Of a stretch of 64,000 nucleotides of DNA, positions 1 to 9,051 are shown piece by piece. How positions within the stretch are numbered: the first letter of the stretch is position 1; each line of letters begins with the position of its first letter. Where the stretch lies: contig NZ_VRTZ01000002.1 of NCBI RefSeq assembly GCF_008017545.1, positions 62,001 to 126,000 on the forward strand, in the 5' to 3' direction. The notes beneath the pieces are model-generated. The model did no database searches, was not told the DNA's origin, and saw only the letters and a program-made list of their open reading frames with translations. The translations under genes were made by a program, and so were the position numbers. Source of the stretch: Homoserinibacter sp. GY 40078 (GTDB taxonomy: Bacteria > Actinomycetota > Actinomycetes > Actinomycetales > Microbacteriaceae).

Positions 1-695
1 TGCTTCTCGAGGGGATCCCCGGCACGGCGGGCGTGATCATGCCGCCGCCCGGGTGGTACGCGGGCGTGCGCGACCTCTGCGACCGCTACGGCATCCTGCT
101 GATCGTCGACGAGGTCATGTCGGGCTTCGGCCGCACGGGCGATTGGTTCGCCTGGCAGAACGCGGAGGTCAACCCGGATCGCGTCGTGCCCGATCTCATC
201 ACCTTCGCGAAGGGCGTGAACTCGGGCTACGTGCCGGTCGGCGGGGTCATCATCTCCGCCTCGATCGCGCAGGTCTTCGACGATCAGGTGTTCCCCGGCG
301 GCCTCACCTATTCCGGGCATCCGCTCGCGGCGGCGTCGATCGTCGCGTCGATGGATGCCATGGAGGAGGAGGGGATCATCGAGCATGCCGCCGAGATCGG
401 GCGCGATGTGCTGGGCCCGGGCCTCGCGGCCCTCGCCGATCAGCATCCCCTCATCGGCGAGGTGCGCGGGGTAGGGGTCTTCTGGGCGCTCGACCTCGTC
501 ACGGATCGCGAGACGCGCGAGCCGGTGCCGCCCGCGACGATCGGCGCGCTCAAGAAGGAGCTCCTCGGCCGCGGCTACCTGCCGTTCGTCATGGACAACC
601 GCCTCCACGTGGTGCCGCCGTGCACCGTCACGGCGGAGGAGTGCCTGCGTGCGCTGGCGATCCTCGACGAGGCGTTCACGGCGATCGAGCACTGA
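1..695 (+). CDS. class III aminotransferase, 5'-truncated by window edge
   Basis: C-terminal part of a PLP-dependent class III (omega-type) aminotransferase. The frame is open from base 3, so the true start lies outside the window. The segment IVDEVMSGFGRTG carries the conserved Asp that contacts the PLP pyridine nitrogen. The Lys in FAKGVNSGYVPVGG is the expected Schiff-base residue. The glycine-rich turn PGGLTYSGHPLAAA follows in the usual order. The family transfers amino groups from amines or omega-amino acids to pyruvate or 2-oxoglutarate; the substrate cannot be read here. It is followed 82 bases later by an independent promoter for the DUF177 gene, so it is probably not part of the ribosomal cluster. 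Confidence 0.93.
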   Translation, partial: LLEGIPGTAGVIMPPPGWYAGVRDLCDRYGILLIVDEVMSGFGRTGDWFAWQNAEVNPDRVVPDLITFAKGVNSGYVPVGGVIISASIAQVFDDQVFPGGLTYSGHPLAAASIVASMDAMEEEGIIEHAAEIGRDVLGPGLAALADQHPLIGEVRGVGVFWALDLVTDRETREPVPPATIGALKKELLGRGYLPFVMDNRLHVVPPCTVTAEECLRALAILDEAFTAIEH

Positions 696-777
696 CGCGG
701 AACGTGGATGCGCGGCCCCGGACGGGGGAGGCGCCGTCCAGGCAATCGGCAGCGGATGCGGCGTAGAATCGCTGACC

Positions 778-1305
778 GTGCCTGCACCCACCAGCCCGTT
801 CGTCGTGCCCGTCCACGACGTCATGCATCGACCCGGAGAGATGCGCGAGCGCGTCCTCGAGTTCGATGCGCCCGAGCGTCTGGGCGAGTCGGTGGCGTCC
901 GTGCACGCCGGTTCGCCGGTGCGGATCGACCTGCGTCTCGAGGGTCTGCACGACGGGATCCTCGTCACGGGCGACGTCGATGCGGTCGCGGATGCCGAGT
1001 GCGTCCGCTGCCTCGACCCCGTGAAGCTGCCGGTCGAGGTCGAATTCCAGGAGCTTTTCGCGTATTCTCCTGATGAAGCTTTCGACTTCGCGATTCGAGA
1101 TGATCACGTGGATCTCGAATCCGTCGTGCGGGACGCGGTAGTGCTGGCACTACCGTTCCAGCCGGTCTGCCGGCCGGACTGCCCCGGTCTCGACCCCGCC
1201 ACGGGGGAGAAACTGCCGGATGGCGCCGAGCCGAGCGACCGCGAGATGCTCGACCCCCGGTGGGCCGCGCTCGAGGGCTTCCGCCCCGACTCCCATACCG
1301 ACTGA
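778..1305 (+). CDS. DUF177 / YceD-family protein
   Basis: A 175-residue YceD-like protein, the family found directly upstream of rpmF in most bacteria and linked to 23S rRNA metabolism. Two cysteine pairs are visible, CVRC near residue 79 and CRPDC near residue 131, in the positions typical of actinobacterial members. The GTG start at 778 is chosen because a TAGAAT -10 element lies at 764-769, eight bases upstream, giving a leaderless or near-leaderless transcript; an upstream in-frame start at 649 would overlap the aminotransferase. rpmF follows after 44 bases, so co-transcription is likely. The exact biochemical role is not evident from the sequence. Confidence 0.9.
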   Translation: MPAPTSPFVVPVHDVMHRPGEMRERVLEFDAPERLGESVASVHAGSPVRIDLRLEGLHDGILVTGDVDAVADAECVRCLDPVKLPVEVEFQELFAYSPDEAFDFAIRDDHVDLESVVRDAVVLALPFQPVCRPDCPGLDPATGEKLPDGAEPSDREMLDPRWAALEGFRPDSHTD

Positions 1306-1349
1306 CACAAGCCTCCGGCCCTGCGCCGAACACAGGAAGAGACACCATC

Positions 1350-1553
1350 ATGGCCGTTCCCAAGCGCCGCCAGTCGCGTGCCAACACGCACGCCCGCCGT
1401 TCGCAGTGGAAGGCATCCGTGCCGAACCTGGTGAAGACCGTCGAGAACGGCAAGGTCACCTACAGCCTCCCGCACCGCGCCAAGGTCGTCGAGGACTCGG
1501 CGGGCACCCCGCTGTACCTCGAGTACAAGGGCCGTAAGGTCGCCGACGTCTGA
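1350..1553 (+). CDS. rpmF: 50S ribosomal protein L32
   Basis: A 67-residue L32, a component of the large ribosomal subunit. The N-terminus [18 protein letters not shown] is the family hallmark. The zinc-ligand cysteines found in some L32 paralogues are absent, so this is the zinc-independent (C-minus) form. The ATG at 1350 is preceded by a purine-rich AGGAAGAGA ribosome-binding site. It sits between DUF177 and rnc, the common yceD-rpmF-rnc order. Confidence 0.97.
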   Translation: MAVPKRRQSRANTHARRSQWKASVPNLVKTVENGKVTYSLPHRAKVVEDSAGTPLYLEYKGRKVADV

Positions 1554-1611
1554 GACGCGCCCGGCCGGCTCACCGCCGGTCGGTGCTGAGGTCCTCGCCG
1601 AGCTCAACTCG

Positions 1612-2271
1612 GTGCTGCAGCTCGAGATCGAACCCGAGCTGCTCACTCTTGCGCTCACGCACCGGTCCTACGCCTATGAGAACGGCGGTATCGGGCACAA
1701 CGAGCGACTCGAATTCCTGGGTGACTCGATCCTGGGGCAGGCCGTGACGGTCATGCTCTACCTCGAGAACCCGAACGTTGACGAGGGCGAGCTCGCGAAG
1801 CGCCGGGCAAGCCTCGTCAGCTCCGCCGCGCTCGCCGAGATCGCGGTGCACATCGAACTGGGTCGCTACATGCTGCTCGGCCGCGGTGAGGAGCTCACCG
1901 GGGGGCGCGAGAAGCAGTCGATCCTCGCGGACGCCGTCGAGGCGATCATCGGCGCCGCGTATCTGTCCGTCGGCCCGGATGCGGCGACCGCGCTCGTGCT
2001 GCGCCTCATTTCGCCGCTGCTCGCCGACCCGAACCGCTTCGGCGCCGCCATGGACCCGAAGACGAGCCTGCAGGAACTCTCCACGCGCCTCGGCAAGGGT
2101 CTGCCCCAGTACCGCGTCACCGACTCGGGCCCCGACCACTCCAAGCGCTTCCACGCCGAGGTCGCCCTCGGCGGCGACGCGATCGCCGCCGGCGACGGCA
2201 CGAGCAAGAAGCAGGCCGAGATGGCCGCCGCGCTCGCCGCCTGGGCGATCCTGCAGCGCCCCAAGCGCTAG
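1612..2271 (+). CDS. rnc: ribonuclease III
   Basis: Double-strand-specific endoribonuclease that processes rRNA precursors and structured mRNAs. The signature NERLEFLGDSILG lies near residues 35-47. The second acidic cluster (ILADAVEAIIGA, about residues 104-115) supplies metal-binding residues. The C-terminal dsRNA-binding domain begins at DPKTSLQELS and ends with KKQAEMAAALAAW. At 219 residues the length is usual. GTG at 1612 is the only plausible in-frame start after the rpmF stop; the frame is open further upstream but shows no ATG, GTG or TTG there. The mutM GTG follows 7 bases after the stop. Confidence 0.96.
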   Translation: MLQLEIEPELLTLALTHRSYAYENGGIGHNERLEFLGDSILGQAVTVMLYLENPNVDEGELAKRRASLVSSAALAEIAVHIELGRYMLLGRGEELTGGREKQSILADAVEAIIGAAYLSVGPDAATALVLRLISPLLADPNRFGAAMDPKTSLQELSTRLGKGLPQYRVTDSGPDHSKRFHAEVALGGDAIAAGDGTSKKQAEMAAALAAWAILQRPKR

Positions 2272-2277
2272 AGCACC

Positions 2278-3150
2278 GTGCCCGAGCTGCCCGAGGTCGA
2301 GGTGGTCCGCGCGGGTCTCGTGCCGGCGGTCACCTCCGCCCGTGTGACCTCCGTGGAGGTTCTCGATGAGCGCTCCCTGCGGCGGCATCCGGGCCCCTCG
2401 GAGGACTTCATCGAGCGTCTGACCGGTGCCCGGCTCGTGGCGCCCTCGCGTCGCGGCAAGTTCCTGTGGATCCCGGTGGCGGATGCCGACGAGGCGCTCG
2501 TCGTGCACCTCGGCATGAGCGGCCAGGTGCTGCTGCGTGATCCGGATGCGCCGGTGCAACGGCTCACGCGGATCGTCATCGGGCTCGACCAGCCCGGATA
2601 CGGCCCAGTGCGCATGGACTTCGTCGACCAGCGCATCTTCGGCTCCATGGCGCTCGACCGGCTCGCCCCCGCGGCCGACCGGCCCGAGGAGCGGATTCCG
2701 GCATCCGTCGCGCACATCGCCCGCGATCCGCTCGACCCTCACTTCGACGAGCGCCGCTTCCTCGACCGCCTTGCGCGCCGCGACACGACCGTGAAGCGCG
2801 CGCTGCTCGATCAGACCCTCGTCTCGGGCATCGGCAACATCTACGCGGACGAGGCGCTGTGGGCCTCGCGCATCCACTACGACCAGCCCACGCGCTCGCT
2901 CTCGAGGCCCCGCGCGCGGCGGCTGCTGTCCGAGGTGCGGGCGGTGCTCGGCCGTGCGCTCGAGGAGGGCGGCACGAGCTTCGACGCGCAGTACGTAAAC
3001 GTCAATGGGGCGTCGGGCTACTTCTCGCACTCGCTCAACGTGTACGGGCAGCAGGGGCGGCCGTGCCCGCGTTGCGGGCGTCCGATCGTGCGCGAGGTGT
3101 TCATGAACCGCGGTTCGCACCTCTGCACCCGCTGCCAGCGCATCCGCTGA
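2278..3150 (+). CDS. mutM: formamidopyrimidine-DNA glycosylase
   Basis: Bifunctional DNA glycosylase/AP lyase that removes 8-oxoguanine and formamidopyrimidines. After the initiator comes PELPEVE, giving the catalytic N-terminal Pro and adjacent Glu. A helix-two-turn-helix region contains SGIGNIYADEALW. The C-terminal zinc finger has four cysteines (CPRC near residue 262, and CTRC close to the end at residue 290). Length and motifs are complete, so the enzyme should be active. It follows rnc by 6 bases, the standard rnc-fpg pair. Confidence 0.97.
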   Translation: MPELPEVEVVRAGLVPAVTSARVTSVEVLDERSLRRHPGPSEDFIERLTGARLVAPSRRGKFLWIPVADADEALVVHLGMSGQVLLRDPDAPVQRLTRIVIGLDQPGYGPVRMDFVDQRIFGSMALDRLAPAADRPEERIPASVAHIARDPLDPHFDERRFLDRLARRDTTVKRALLDQTLVSGIGNIYADEALWASRIHYDQPTRSLSRPRARRLLSEVRAVLGRALEEGGTSFDAQYVNVNGASGYFSHSLNVYGQQGRPCPRCGRPIVREVFMNRGSHLCTRCQRIR

Positions 3151-3236
3151 TCGAGGCCCGCGCGCGGAAGATCCCCAGCCGCCGAGGCCCCAAGGCGCGT
3201 ATCCTCGGAACCAGGACCCCGACGTAAGGACCCGCC

Positions 3237-4049
3237 ATGGCCCTCAACAATCCCGCATTCTCGAACAGCCCCGCGTTCAACGGGAAGGGGGTGGCGCCCG
3301 TCCCGACCCCGACGGCCGAGGAGCTCCAGCAGCAGTTCAACCTGCCCTCGGCACCGCAGCGCTCGGCCGAGCCGATGACGATCGACGGCACCCTGCGTGT
3401 CTCGCTCGGCACCTTCGCCGTGCTCGTCGTCGCCGCCGCGATCGGCTGGGTCACGATGCCCGCCGTCCCGTTCCTGTGGATCGGCGCCGCCATCGTCGGC
3501 TTCGTGCTGGCCCTCGTCAACATCTTCAAGAAGGAGCCCTCGCCGGCGCTCATCCTCGCCTACGCGGCAGCGCAGGGCGTGTTCCTCGGCGGCATCTCCT
3601 CGTTCTACGAGGCGCAGTGGCCCGGCATCGTCAGCCAGGCGGTGCTCGCGACCCTCGCGGTCGTCGGCGTCACCCTCGCGCTCTTCGCGAGCGGCAAGAT
3701 CCGCGCGTCGAAGCGGGCCACGAAGGTGTTCCTCGTCGCGATGGTCGGGTACCTCGCCTTCTCGGTGATCAACGTCTTCGTGATGATCTTCGGCGGCGCG
3801 AACGCCAACCCGTGGGGCCTGCGCGGTGACATCGTCTTCTTCGACGTCATTCCGCTCGGACTCGTTCTCGGCGTCTTCGCCGTTCTGCTCGGTGCCTACT
3901 CGCTCGTGCTCGACTTCGACTTCATCCAGAAGGGCGTGCGTCAGGGTATCCCGAAGAAGTACGCCTGGACGGGTGCCTTCGGCATCATGGTCACCGTCAT
4001 CTGGCTGTACCTCGAGATCCTGCGGATGCTCGCCATCTCGCGCGACTGA
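3237..4049 (+). CDS. Bax inhibitor-1 / YccA family membrane protein
   Basis: A 270-residue polytopic inner-membrane protein of the BI-1 (TMBIM/YccA) superfamily. It has a roughly 60-residue polar N-terminal region followed by about seven hydrophobic segments. The FDFDFIQKGV-type loop with acidic residues before the last helices is typical of the family. Relatives act as pH-sensitive calcium leak channels or as modulators of FtsH; the role in actinobacteria is not established. A TATCCT -10-like hexamer at 3199-3204 would give a short leader. A strong hairpin at 4061-4095 ends the transcript. Confidence 0.88.
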   Translation: MALNNPAFSNSPAFNGKGVAPVPTPTAEELQQQFNLPSAPQRSAEPMTIDGTLRVSLGTFAVLVVAAAIGWVTMPAVPFLWIGAAIVGFVLALVNIFKKEPSPALILAYAAAQGVFLGGISSFYEAQWPGIVSQAVLATLAVVGVTLALFASGKIRASKRATKVFLVAMVGYLAFSVINVFVMIFGGANANPWGLRGDIVFFDVIPLGLVLGVFAVLLGAYSLVLDFDFIQKGVRQGIPKKYAWTGAFGIMVTVIWLYLEILRMLAISRD

Positions 4050-4060
4050 CCTCGTCATCC

Positions 4061-4095
4061 ACGACGGCCCACGGCACCGCGCCGTGGGCCGTCGT
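4061..4095. terminator. bidirectional hairpin terminator
   Basis: A perfect 15-bp stem (ACGACGGCCCACGGC paired with its complement) with a 5-base loop lies between the convergent BI-1 and GNAT genes. There is no clear T-tract, which is common for actinobacterial intrinsic terminators. It can serve both genes. Confidence 0.8.
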
Positions 4096-4100
4096 GCGTC

Positions 4101-5174
4101 TCACTGCAGTTCGCGGCGCCAGGCGCCCTCGCCGCCCATCCGCTCGAAGCCGATCCGCTCGTTGACGGCGAGCATGTGGGTGTTCTCCTCCGCGTTCCAG
4201 GTGAGGATCGACGGATGCCCGGGGCGCACTTGGGCGAGTAGCTCGAGGTTCGCGAGCTTCACGAGCATCCCGAGGCCGTGGCCGCGGTGCTCCCGCAGCA
4301 CGAGCGTGTCGTGCTGCTCGATGGGGCGGGTCACGTCGATCGGCGGGATCAGCTGCGTGTAGGCGATCAGTCGACCGCTCGGCACGTGCACCGCTCCCGC
4401 GGTGACCGGCGCGAGTCCCGCACGCACGCTCGCCGCGTCATCCTCGGCGATGCGGGCAGCGGTCCAGACGTCCTCCGGCTCGCCGAGCCCCGACTGCGGG
4501 GCGTCGGTGCTCATCCGGGTGTGGAGCACGGCGAGGTCGTCCCGCCACTCCTCGGGGGTGACGCCGACCCAGGACACAGCACGGTAGTCGTCGCCGGCGT
4601 GGCGATCGGCTGCGCCGAGCTGTTCGGGGAGCGCGACCGGATCGACGGGTAGTTCGAGCCTGCTCGCGCGCACCACTTGCTCCAGTTCGTATCCGCGAGC
4701 GATGAGGAAGCGGACCTCCGGATTGTGCGCGGGGAGGGCACCGACTCCGCTCGAGGGGGCGACGGTGTCGCCCGCGGCATCCGCGGAGGGCACGTACGCG
4801 ACCGCGTGGGTCGACCCGAGTGCGCGCGCCTCCGCCTCAGCGGCATCCGCGAGCGCTGTGCCGATGCCGCGCCCGCGGTGCTCCGGCAGCACGCGCGTCT
4901 CGAGCCACGACGCGGACGGGTCGGCGATGAGCGCCGAAGCGAGCGCGTACGCAACGATGCGTCCATCGATCCGCACGCCGAGCAGCCGGCTGTGCTCGTT
5001 CGGATCCGCCCAGTAGCGCTGCAGGTGGCCGACGCTGTGGCCGACATCCGGCGTGCCGTACGCGAGCTCCTCGCAGGTGTTGCGGACCTCGGCGACCTCG
5101 GCGAAGTCGCGGCTCGCGTCGTCATCACCGAGCCGCTCGGGTACCTCGAGTCGTATGACCTCGATGTCATCCAT
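4101..5174 (-). CDS. GNAT family N-acetyltransferase with two GNAT domains
   Basis: A 357-residue protein made of two tandem GNAT folds. The first acetyl-CoA pyrophosphate-binding loop is RGRGIG in VLPEHRGRGIGTALADA; the second is RGHGLG in VLREHRGHGLGMLVKLA. The duplicated layout resembles mycothiol synthase (MshD) and related acetyltransferases, but the acceptor cannot be assigned. The ATG at 5174 is preferred because a GGAGGG ribosome-binding site lies just upstream; an in-frame start ten codons earlier lacks one. It is convergent with the BI-1 gene and divergent from smc. Confidence 0.85.
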   Translation of the reverse strand: MDDIEVIRLEVPERLGDDDASRDFAEVAEVRNTCEELAYGTPDVGHSVGHLQRYWADPNEHSRLLGVRIDGRIVAYALASALIADPSASWLETRVLPEHRGRGIGTALADAAEAEARALGSTHAVAYVPSADAAGDTVAPSSGVGALPAHNPEVRFLIARGYELEQVVRASRLELPVDPVALPEQLGAADRHAGDDYRAVSWVGVTPEEWRDDLAVLHTRMSTDAPQSGLGEPEDVWTAARIAEDDAASVRAGLAPVTAGAVHVPSGRLIAYTQLIPPIDVTRPIEQHDTLVLREHRGHGLGMLVKLANLELLAQVRPGHPSILTWNAEENTHMLAVNERIGFERMGGEGAWRRELQ

Positions 5175-5210
5175 CCCTCCAGCATGGGGTGCGGCCGCCC
5201 GCACCGCACT

Positions 5211-5292
5211 CAGAAATGCAGGAGATATTCGCTCCGCCGCCCGTGATACCGCCGCTCCGCACGGGGGGAGGGGTCAATCTCCTGCATTTCTG
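5211..5292. repeat. palindromic element, copy 1 (intergenic, upstream of smc)
   Basis: Two perfect 16-base arms, CAGAAATGCAGGAGAT at 5211-5226 and its reverse complement at 5277-5292, enclose about 50 bases. A related element of nearly the same size occurs inside the smc coding sequence at 8218-8300. It occupies the divergent promoter region between the GNAT gene and smc, so it could also be part of a regulatory structure. Confidence 0.85.
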
Positions 5293-5363
5293 CACGTGCG
5301 TCGGGCCGCCGCCGCCGCGGGCGCTAGCGTAGAGCGACGCCGAAAGGGGATGGAGGTGGCCGG

Positions 5364-8300
5364 GTGCATCTGAAGAGCTTGACCCTGAAGGGGTTCAAGT
5401 CGTTCGCCCAGCCCACCAGCTTCGTCTTCGAACCGGGCGTGACGTGCGTCGTGGGCCCCAACGGATCCGGCAAGTCGAACGTGGTCGACGCCCTCGCCTG
5501 GGTGATGGGCGAGCAGGGAGCGAAGACGCTCCGCGGCGGCAAGATGGAGGACGTCATCTTCGCCGGCACCGCCACCCGCGGGCCGCTCGGCCGTGCCGAG
5601 GTGCTGCTCACGATCGACAACTCCGACGGCGCCCTCCCGATCGAGTACAGCGAGGTGACCATCTCGCGCACGCTCTTCCGCAACGGGGGCAGCGAGTACG
5701 CGATCAACGGAGAGCAGTGCCGCCTTCTCGACCTCCAGGAGTTGCTCTCCGACTCCGGGCTCGGCCGCGAGATGCACGTGATCGTGGGGCAGGGCCAGCT
5801 CGACCAGGTGCTGCACGCCACACCCGAGGACCGCCGCGGATTCATCGAAGAGGCCGCGGGCATCCTCAAGCATCGCCGTCGCAAGGAGAAGACGCTCCGC
5901 AAGCTCGACGCGATGCAGGCGAACCTCACGCGCCTCTCGGACCTCGCGGGCGAGATCCGCCGGCAGCTGAAGCCCCTCGGACAGCAGGCGCAGATCGCGC
6001 GCGAGGCGCAGACGATCGCCGCGATCGTGCGCGACGCGCGTGCGCGTCTGCTCGCCGATGAGGTGGTCGAGCTCCGCCGGGCGATCACGGATGTGACCCG
6101 CAGCGAGTCGGAGCGCAAGACCGAGCGGGTGGTGCTCCAGGAGCAGCTCGATCAGTCGAAGCTGCGTCAGAACCGCATCGAGCAGTCGTCGACCTCGAAC
6201 GCGGTCGACGAGGCGCGGCGCATCGCGTTCGGGCTCGAGCAGGTGCAAGACCACCTCCGTTCGCTCTTCACGCTCGCGAACCAGCGACTCTCGCTGCTGT
6301 CGCAGCAGGCGGAGCTTCCGGGGATGGCGTCGACGCTCAGCGAGTCGGCCGTCGCGGATGCGTTCGCGGAGGCGACCGCCCTGGAGGCGGGCATCGCCGC
6401 GGCTGAAGAGGTGCTGGGTCGCGCGAGCGCGGCGACCGCCACGGCGCGGGCGAGCCTCGACTCCCTCGACGAGGAGATCAGCGCGCAGTCGGCGCTCGTC
6501 AGCCAGCACGACCTCGAACAGGGGCGTCTCGTGGGCGCGGTGCGCGCCGCCGAAGAGCGCCGCGCGGCGACCGTCGCGCAGCTGGAACGCCAGCGGGCCG
6601 CACTCGCGGCGGCCGAGGAACGGCGCGAGGCGGCACGTGCCGAACTCGTCGCCCTCGAGGGCGACGACACCGGTGCGGTCCATGACACCGAGCTCGCCGC
6701 GGCCGTGACGAGTGCCGAGGAGTCCGTGCAGGCACTCCAGGTGCGGGTGGATGCCCTGCGCGACGAGCTCCACACCGCCGAACGCGAACGCGACGCCCTC
6801 GCCGCCCGGACGAGCGCCCTCACGCTTGCGACCGACCAGCGCGACGGATCGCAGCAGATCATCGGACTCGACGGCATCCGTGGGCTCCTCGCCGAGCACG
6901 TCAAGGTCGAGGCCGGTTACGAGGCCGCGATTGCCGCAGCTCTCGGCACCCTTGCGGACGCCGTGCTCGCCGACACCTGGGATGCCGCCGCCGCAGCTCT
7001 GGCGCACGCGCGCGGAGCCGAGGCCGGGCGGGTCGAGATCGTCGTCGCCGACGCGGCATCGCCGGAGATCGTGCAGGGGCTGCCATCGGGGGTGCGCGCG
7101 GCGGCATCGCTCGTGAGCGGGCCGGACGGCATCCGCGGCGTCCTCGCCGGAGTGGTCGTCGCGGACGACCTGGACGCGGCGCGATCCGCGTGGCCGGCGC
7201 TCGCGCGGATCGGCGGCATCACGGTGATCACGCGCGAGGGCGATGTGCTTGCGGAGCACGTCGTGCGCGGCGGCTCCGGCGGCTCCCGGAGCCGTATCGA
7301 GCTCCTGGCCGAGCGCGATGCGGCGCAGGAGCGCCTCGTCGGGGTCACCACCACGATCGAGCGCCTCGCGCACGAGCTCGCCGAGCACCGCGAGCGGCTC
7401 GACCTGGCGCGCATCGACCTCGTGCAGGCGCAGGGCGCGCTTAAGGAGTTCGAGACGCGGCTTGCGGAGCGCAGCGAGGCCCTCGGCCGGTCGCGCGTGC
7501 AGCTCGAGGCCGCGGCCGCCGAGAGCGAGCGCCTCGCGGAGGCCGTCGCCGGGCTCGGCGAGCAGGTCGCAGCCGCGGATGCCGCAGTCGAGCGGGCCTC
7601 ATCCGAGCGCGATGCACACGCCGCCACTCCGCGCCCCATGCTCGACGTCTCGGCTCGCGACGGGCTCGTCGCCGAGCTGGATCAGGCGCGCCAGACCGAG
7701 GTCGCCGCGCGGGTCGACCTCGAGACCGCGCGTGAGCGCGTGCGTGCCCAGCGCGAGCAGGCCGAGCAGTTGCGGAAGCGGCTCGACGCCGAGCGCCACG
7801 CGGCCGAGGAGGCGGCGCGCCTGGCCGTCATCCGCCGCCACCAGATCGAGGCGGCGCAGGGCGTCATCGACGCGCTTCCCGCCGTGCTCGACACCGCCGA
7901 CCGGTCGGTGTCGGAGGCGCGGCTCGGGCTCGCGACCGCCGAAGCGGAGCGCGCGAAGCAGAACGAGGAACTCACTGAACTGCGCCGTGCCGAGACCCAG
8001 CTGCGCGAGCGACTTCAGGCGCTCAACGAGAACGTGCACGGGCTCGAGATGCAGTCGTACGAGAAGAAGCTGCACCTGTCGTCCCTGCTCGAACGCGCCG
8101 CCGAAGAGCTGGGGCTCGTGGAGGACGTGCTGGTCGCCGAGTACGGCCCCCAGGTGCCCGTCCCCGTCGACGTCGTCGTGCCGCCCGCGCCCGCCGCGGC
8201 TCCTCTTGCTGCCACTTCAGAAGTGCAGGAGATCTTGCCGTCGGGCGCCGAAGACTCCAACGATCACGCCGCCGCATCCACGGAATCTCCTGTATTTCTG

Positions 8301-9029
8301 GAGGAAGAGGACCGCGCAGCCGCCGAATCCGAGCCCGATGACGCCCCCGAGGTGGCGACCGAGCCCTACGATCGCGCGCGGCAGAAGGCCCGCCTCGACC
8401 GCGCCGAGCGCAAGTACGCGCAGCTCGGCCGCGTGAACCCGCTCGCCCTCGAGGAGTTCGCGGCGCTCGAGCAGCGCCACAAGTTCCTCACCGAGCAGCT
8501 CGCCGACCTCCAGGCCACCCGCAAGGACCTCATCACGATCATCGGCGAGATCGACGAGAAGATGCAGGACATCTTCGCGGCGGCGTTCGACGACACCAAG
8601 GCCGCCTTCGACCAGGTGTTCCCGATGCTGTTCCCCGGCGGCACCGGATCGCTGCACCTCACGAACCCCGACGACATGCTCACCACCGGCATCGAGGTCA
8701 CCGTGAAGCCCGCCGGCAAGAAGATCGAGCGCCTGTCGCTGCTGTCCGGCGGCGAGCGCTCGCTCGCGGCGGTCGCGCTGCTGTTCGCGATCTTCACCGC
8801 CCGCCCGAGCCCGTTCTACATCCTCGACGAGGTGGAGGCGGCGCTCGACGACGCGAACCTCGGCCGCCTGCTGAGCGTCATCGAGCGCCTGCGTGAGAGC
8901 TCGCAGCTCATCGTCATCACGCACCAGAAGCGCACGATGGAGATCGCGGATGCGCTCTACGGCGTCTCGATGCGGCAGGACGGCGTGAGCGCCGTCGTCG
9001 GTCAGCGCGTCGCGGCCGAGGCCAGCTGA
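5364..9029 (+). CDS. smc: chromosome segregation protein SMC
   Basis: A 1221-residue ATPase of the condensin complex; with ScpA and ScpB it compacts and helps segregate the chromosome. The N-terminal head has Walker A GPNGSGKS at residues 31-38. Long coiled coils flank a hinge at roughly residues 490-660. The C-terminal head carries the ABC signature LSGGERS and Walker B FYILDEVEAALDD. GTG 5364 opens the family N-terminus HLKSLTLKGFKSF and is preceded by GGATGGAGG. The C-terminal coiled coil is interrupted by a Pro/Ala-rich and then acidic linker (about residues 930-1005) that contains the palindromic element at 8218-8300. The linker looks disordered and tolerant of insertion. Confidence 0.97.
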   Translation: MHLKSLTLKGFKSFAQPTSFVFEPGVTCVVGPNGSGKSNVVDALAWVMGEQGAKTLRGGKMEDVIFAGTATRGPLGRAEVLLTIDNSDGALPIEYSEVTISRTLFRNGGSEYAINGEQCRLLDLQELLSDSGLGREMHVIVGQGQLDQVLHATPEDRRGFIEEAAGILKHRRRKEKTLRKLDAMQANLTRLSDLAGEIRRQLKPLGQQAQIAREAQTIAAIVRDARARLLADEVVELRRAITDVTRSESERKTERVVLQEQLDQSKLRQNRIEQSSTSNAVDEARRIAFGLEQVQDHLRSLFTLANQRLSLLSQQAELPGMASTLSESAVADAFAEATALEAGIAAAEEVLGRASAATATARASLDSLDEEISAQSALVSQHDLEQGRLVGAVRAAEERRAATVAQLERQRAALAAAEERREAARAELVALEGDDTGAVHDTELAAAVTSAEESVQALQVRVDALRDELHTAERERDALAARTSALTLATDQRDGSQQIIGLDGIRGLLAEHVKVEAGYEAAIAAALGTLADAVLADTWDAAAAALAHARGAEAGRVEIVVADAASPEIVQGLPSGVRAAASLVSGPDGIRGVLAGVVVADDLDAARSAWPALARIGGITVITREGDVLAEHVVRGGSGGSRSRIELLAERDAAQERLVGVTTTIERLAHELAEHRERLDLARIDLVQAQGALKEFETRLAERSEALGRSRVQLEAAAAESERLAEAVAGLGEQVAAADAAVERASSERDAHAATPRPMLDVSARDGLVAELDQARQTEVAARVDLETARERVRAQREQAEQLRKRLDAERHAAEEAARLAVIRRHQIEAAQGVIDALPAVLDTADRSVSEARLGLATAEAERAKQNEELTELRRAETQLRERLQALNENVHGLEMQSYEKKLHLSSLLERAAEELGLVEDVLVAEYGPQVPVPVDVVVPPAPAAAPLAATSEVQEILPSGAEDSNDHAAASTESPVFLEEEDRAAAESEPDDAPEVATEPYDRARQKARLDRAERKYAQLGRVNPLALEEFAALEQRHKFLTEQLADLQATRKDLITIIGEIDEKMQDIFAAAFDDTKAAFDQVFPMLFPGGTGSLHLTNPDDMLTTGIEVTVKPAGKKIERLSLLSGGERSLAAVALLFAIFTARPSPFYILDEVEAALDDANLGRLLSVIERLRESSQLIVITHQKRTMEIADALYGVSMRQDGVSAVVGQRVAAEAS
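8218..8300. repeat. palindromic element, copy 2 (inside smc reading frame)
   Basis: Arms CAGAAGTGCAGGAGAT (8218-8233) and ATCTCCTGTATTTCTG (8285-8300) each differ by one base from the arms of the intergenic copy at 5211-5292; the spacing is 51 instead of 50 bases. The interior is only loosely alike. It keeps the smc frame open and encodes roughly residues 952-979, in the acidic linker of the C-terminal coiled coil. Confidence 0.75.
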
Positions 9030-9051
9030 CCCGGAGCCCCGGGCCCGAGGC

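Noticed and set aside
5211-5292. Element upstream of smc as a plain terminator
   Set aside because: A loop of 50 bases and a position upstream of two divergent genes do not suit a terminator.
5274-7388. 704-residue minus-strand ORF opposite smc
   Set aside because: Antisense shadow with His/Arg/Asp-rich low-complexity sequence; SMC on the other strand is unambiguous.
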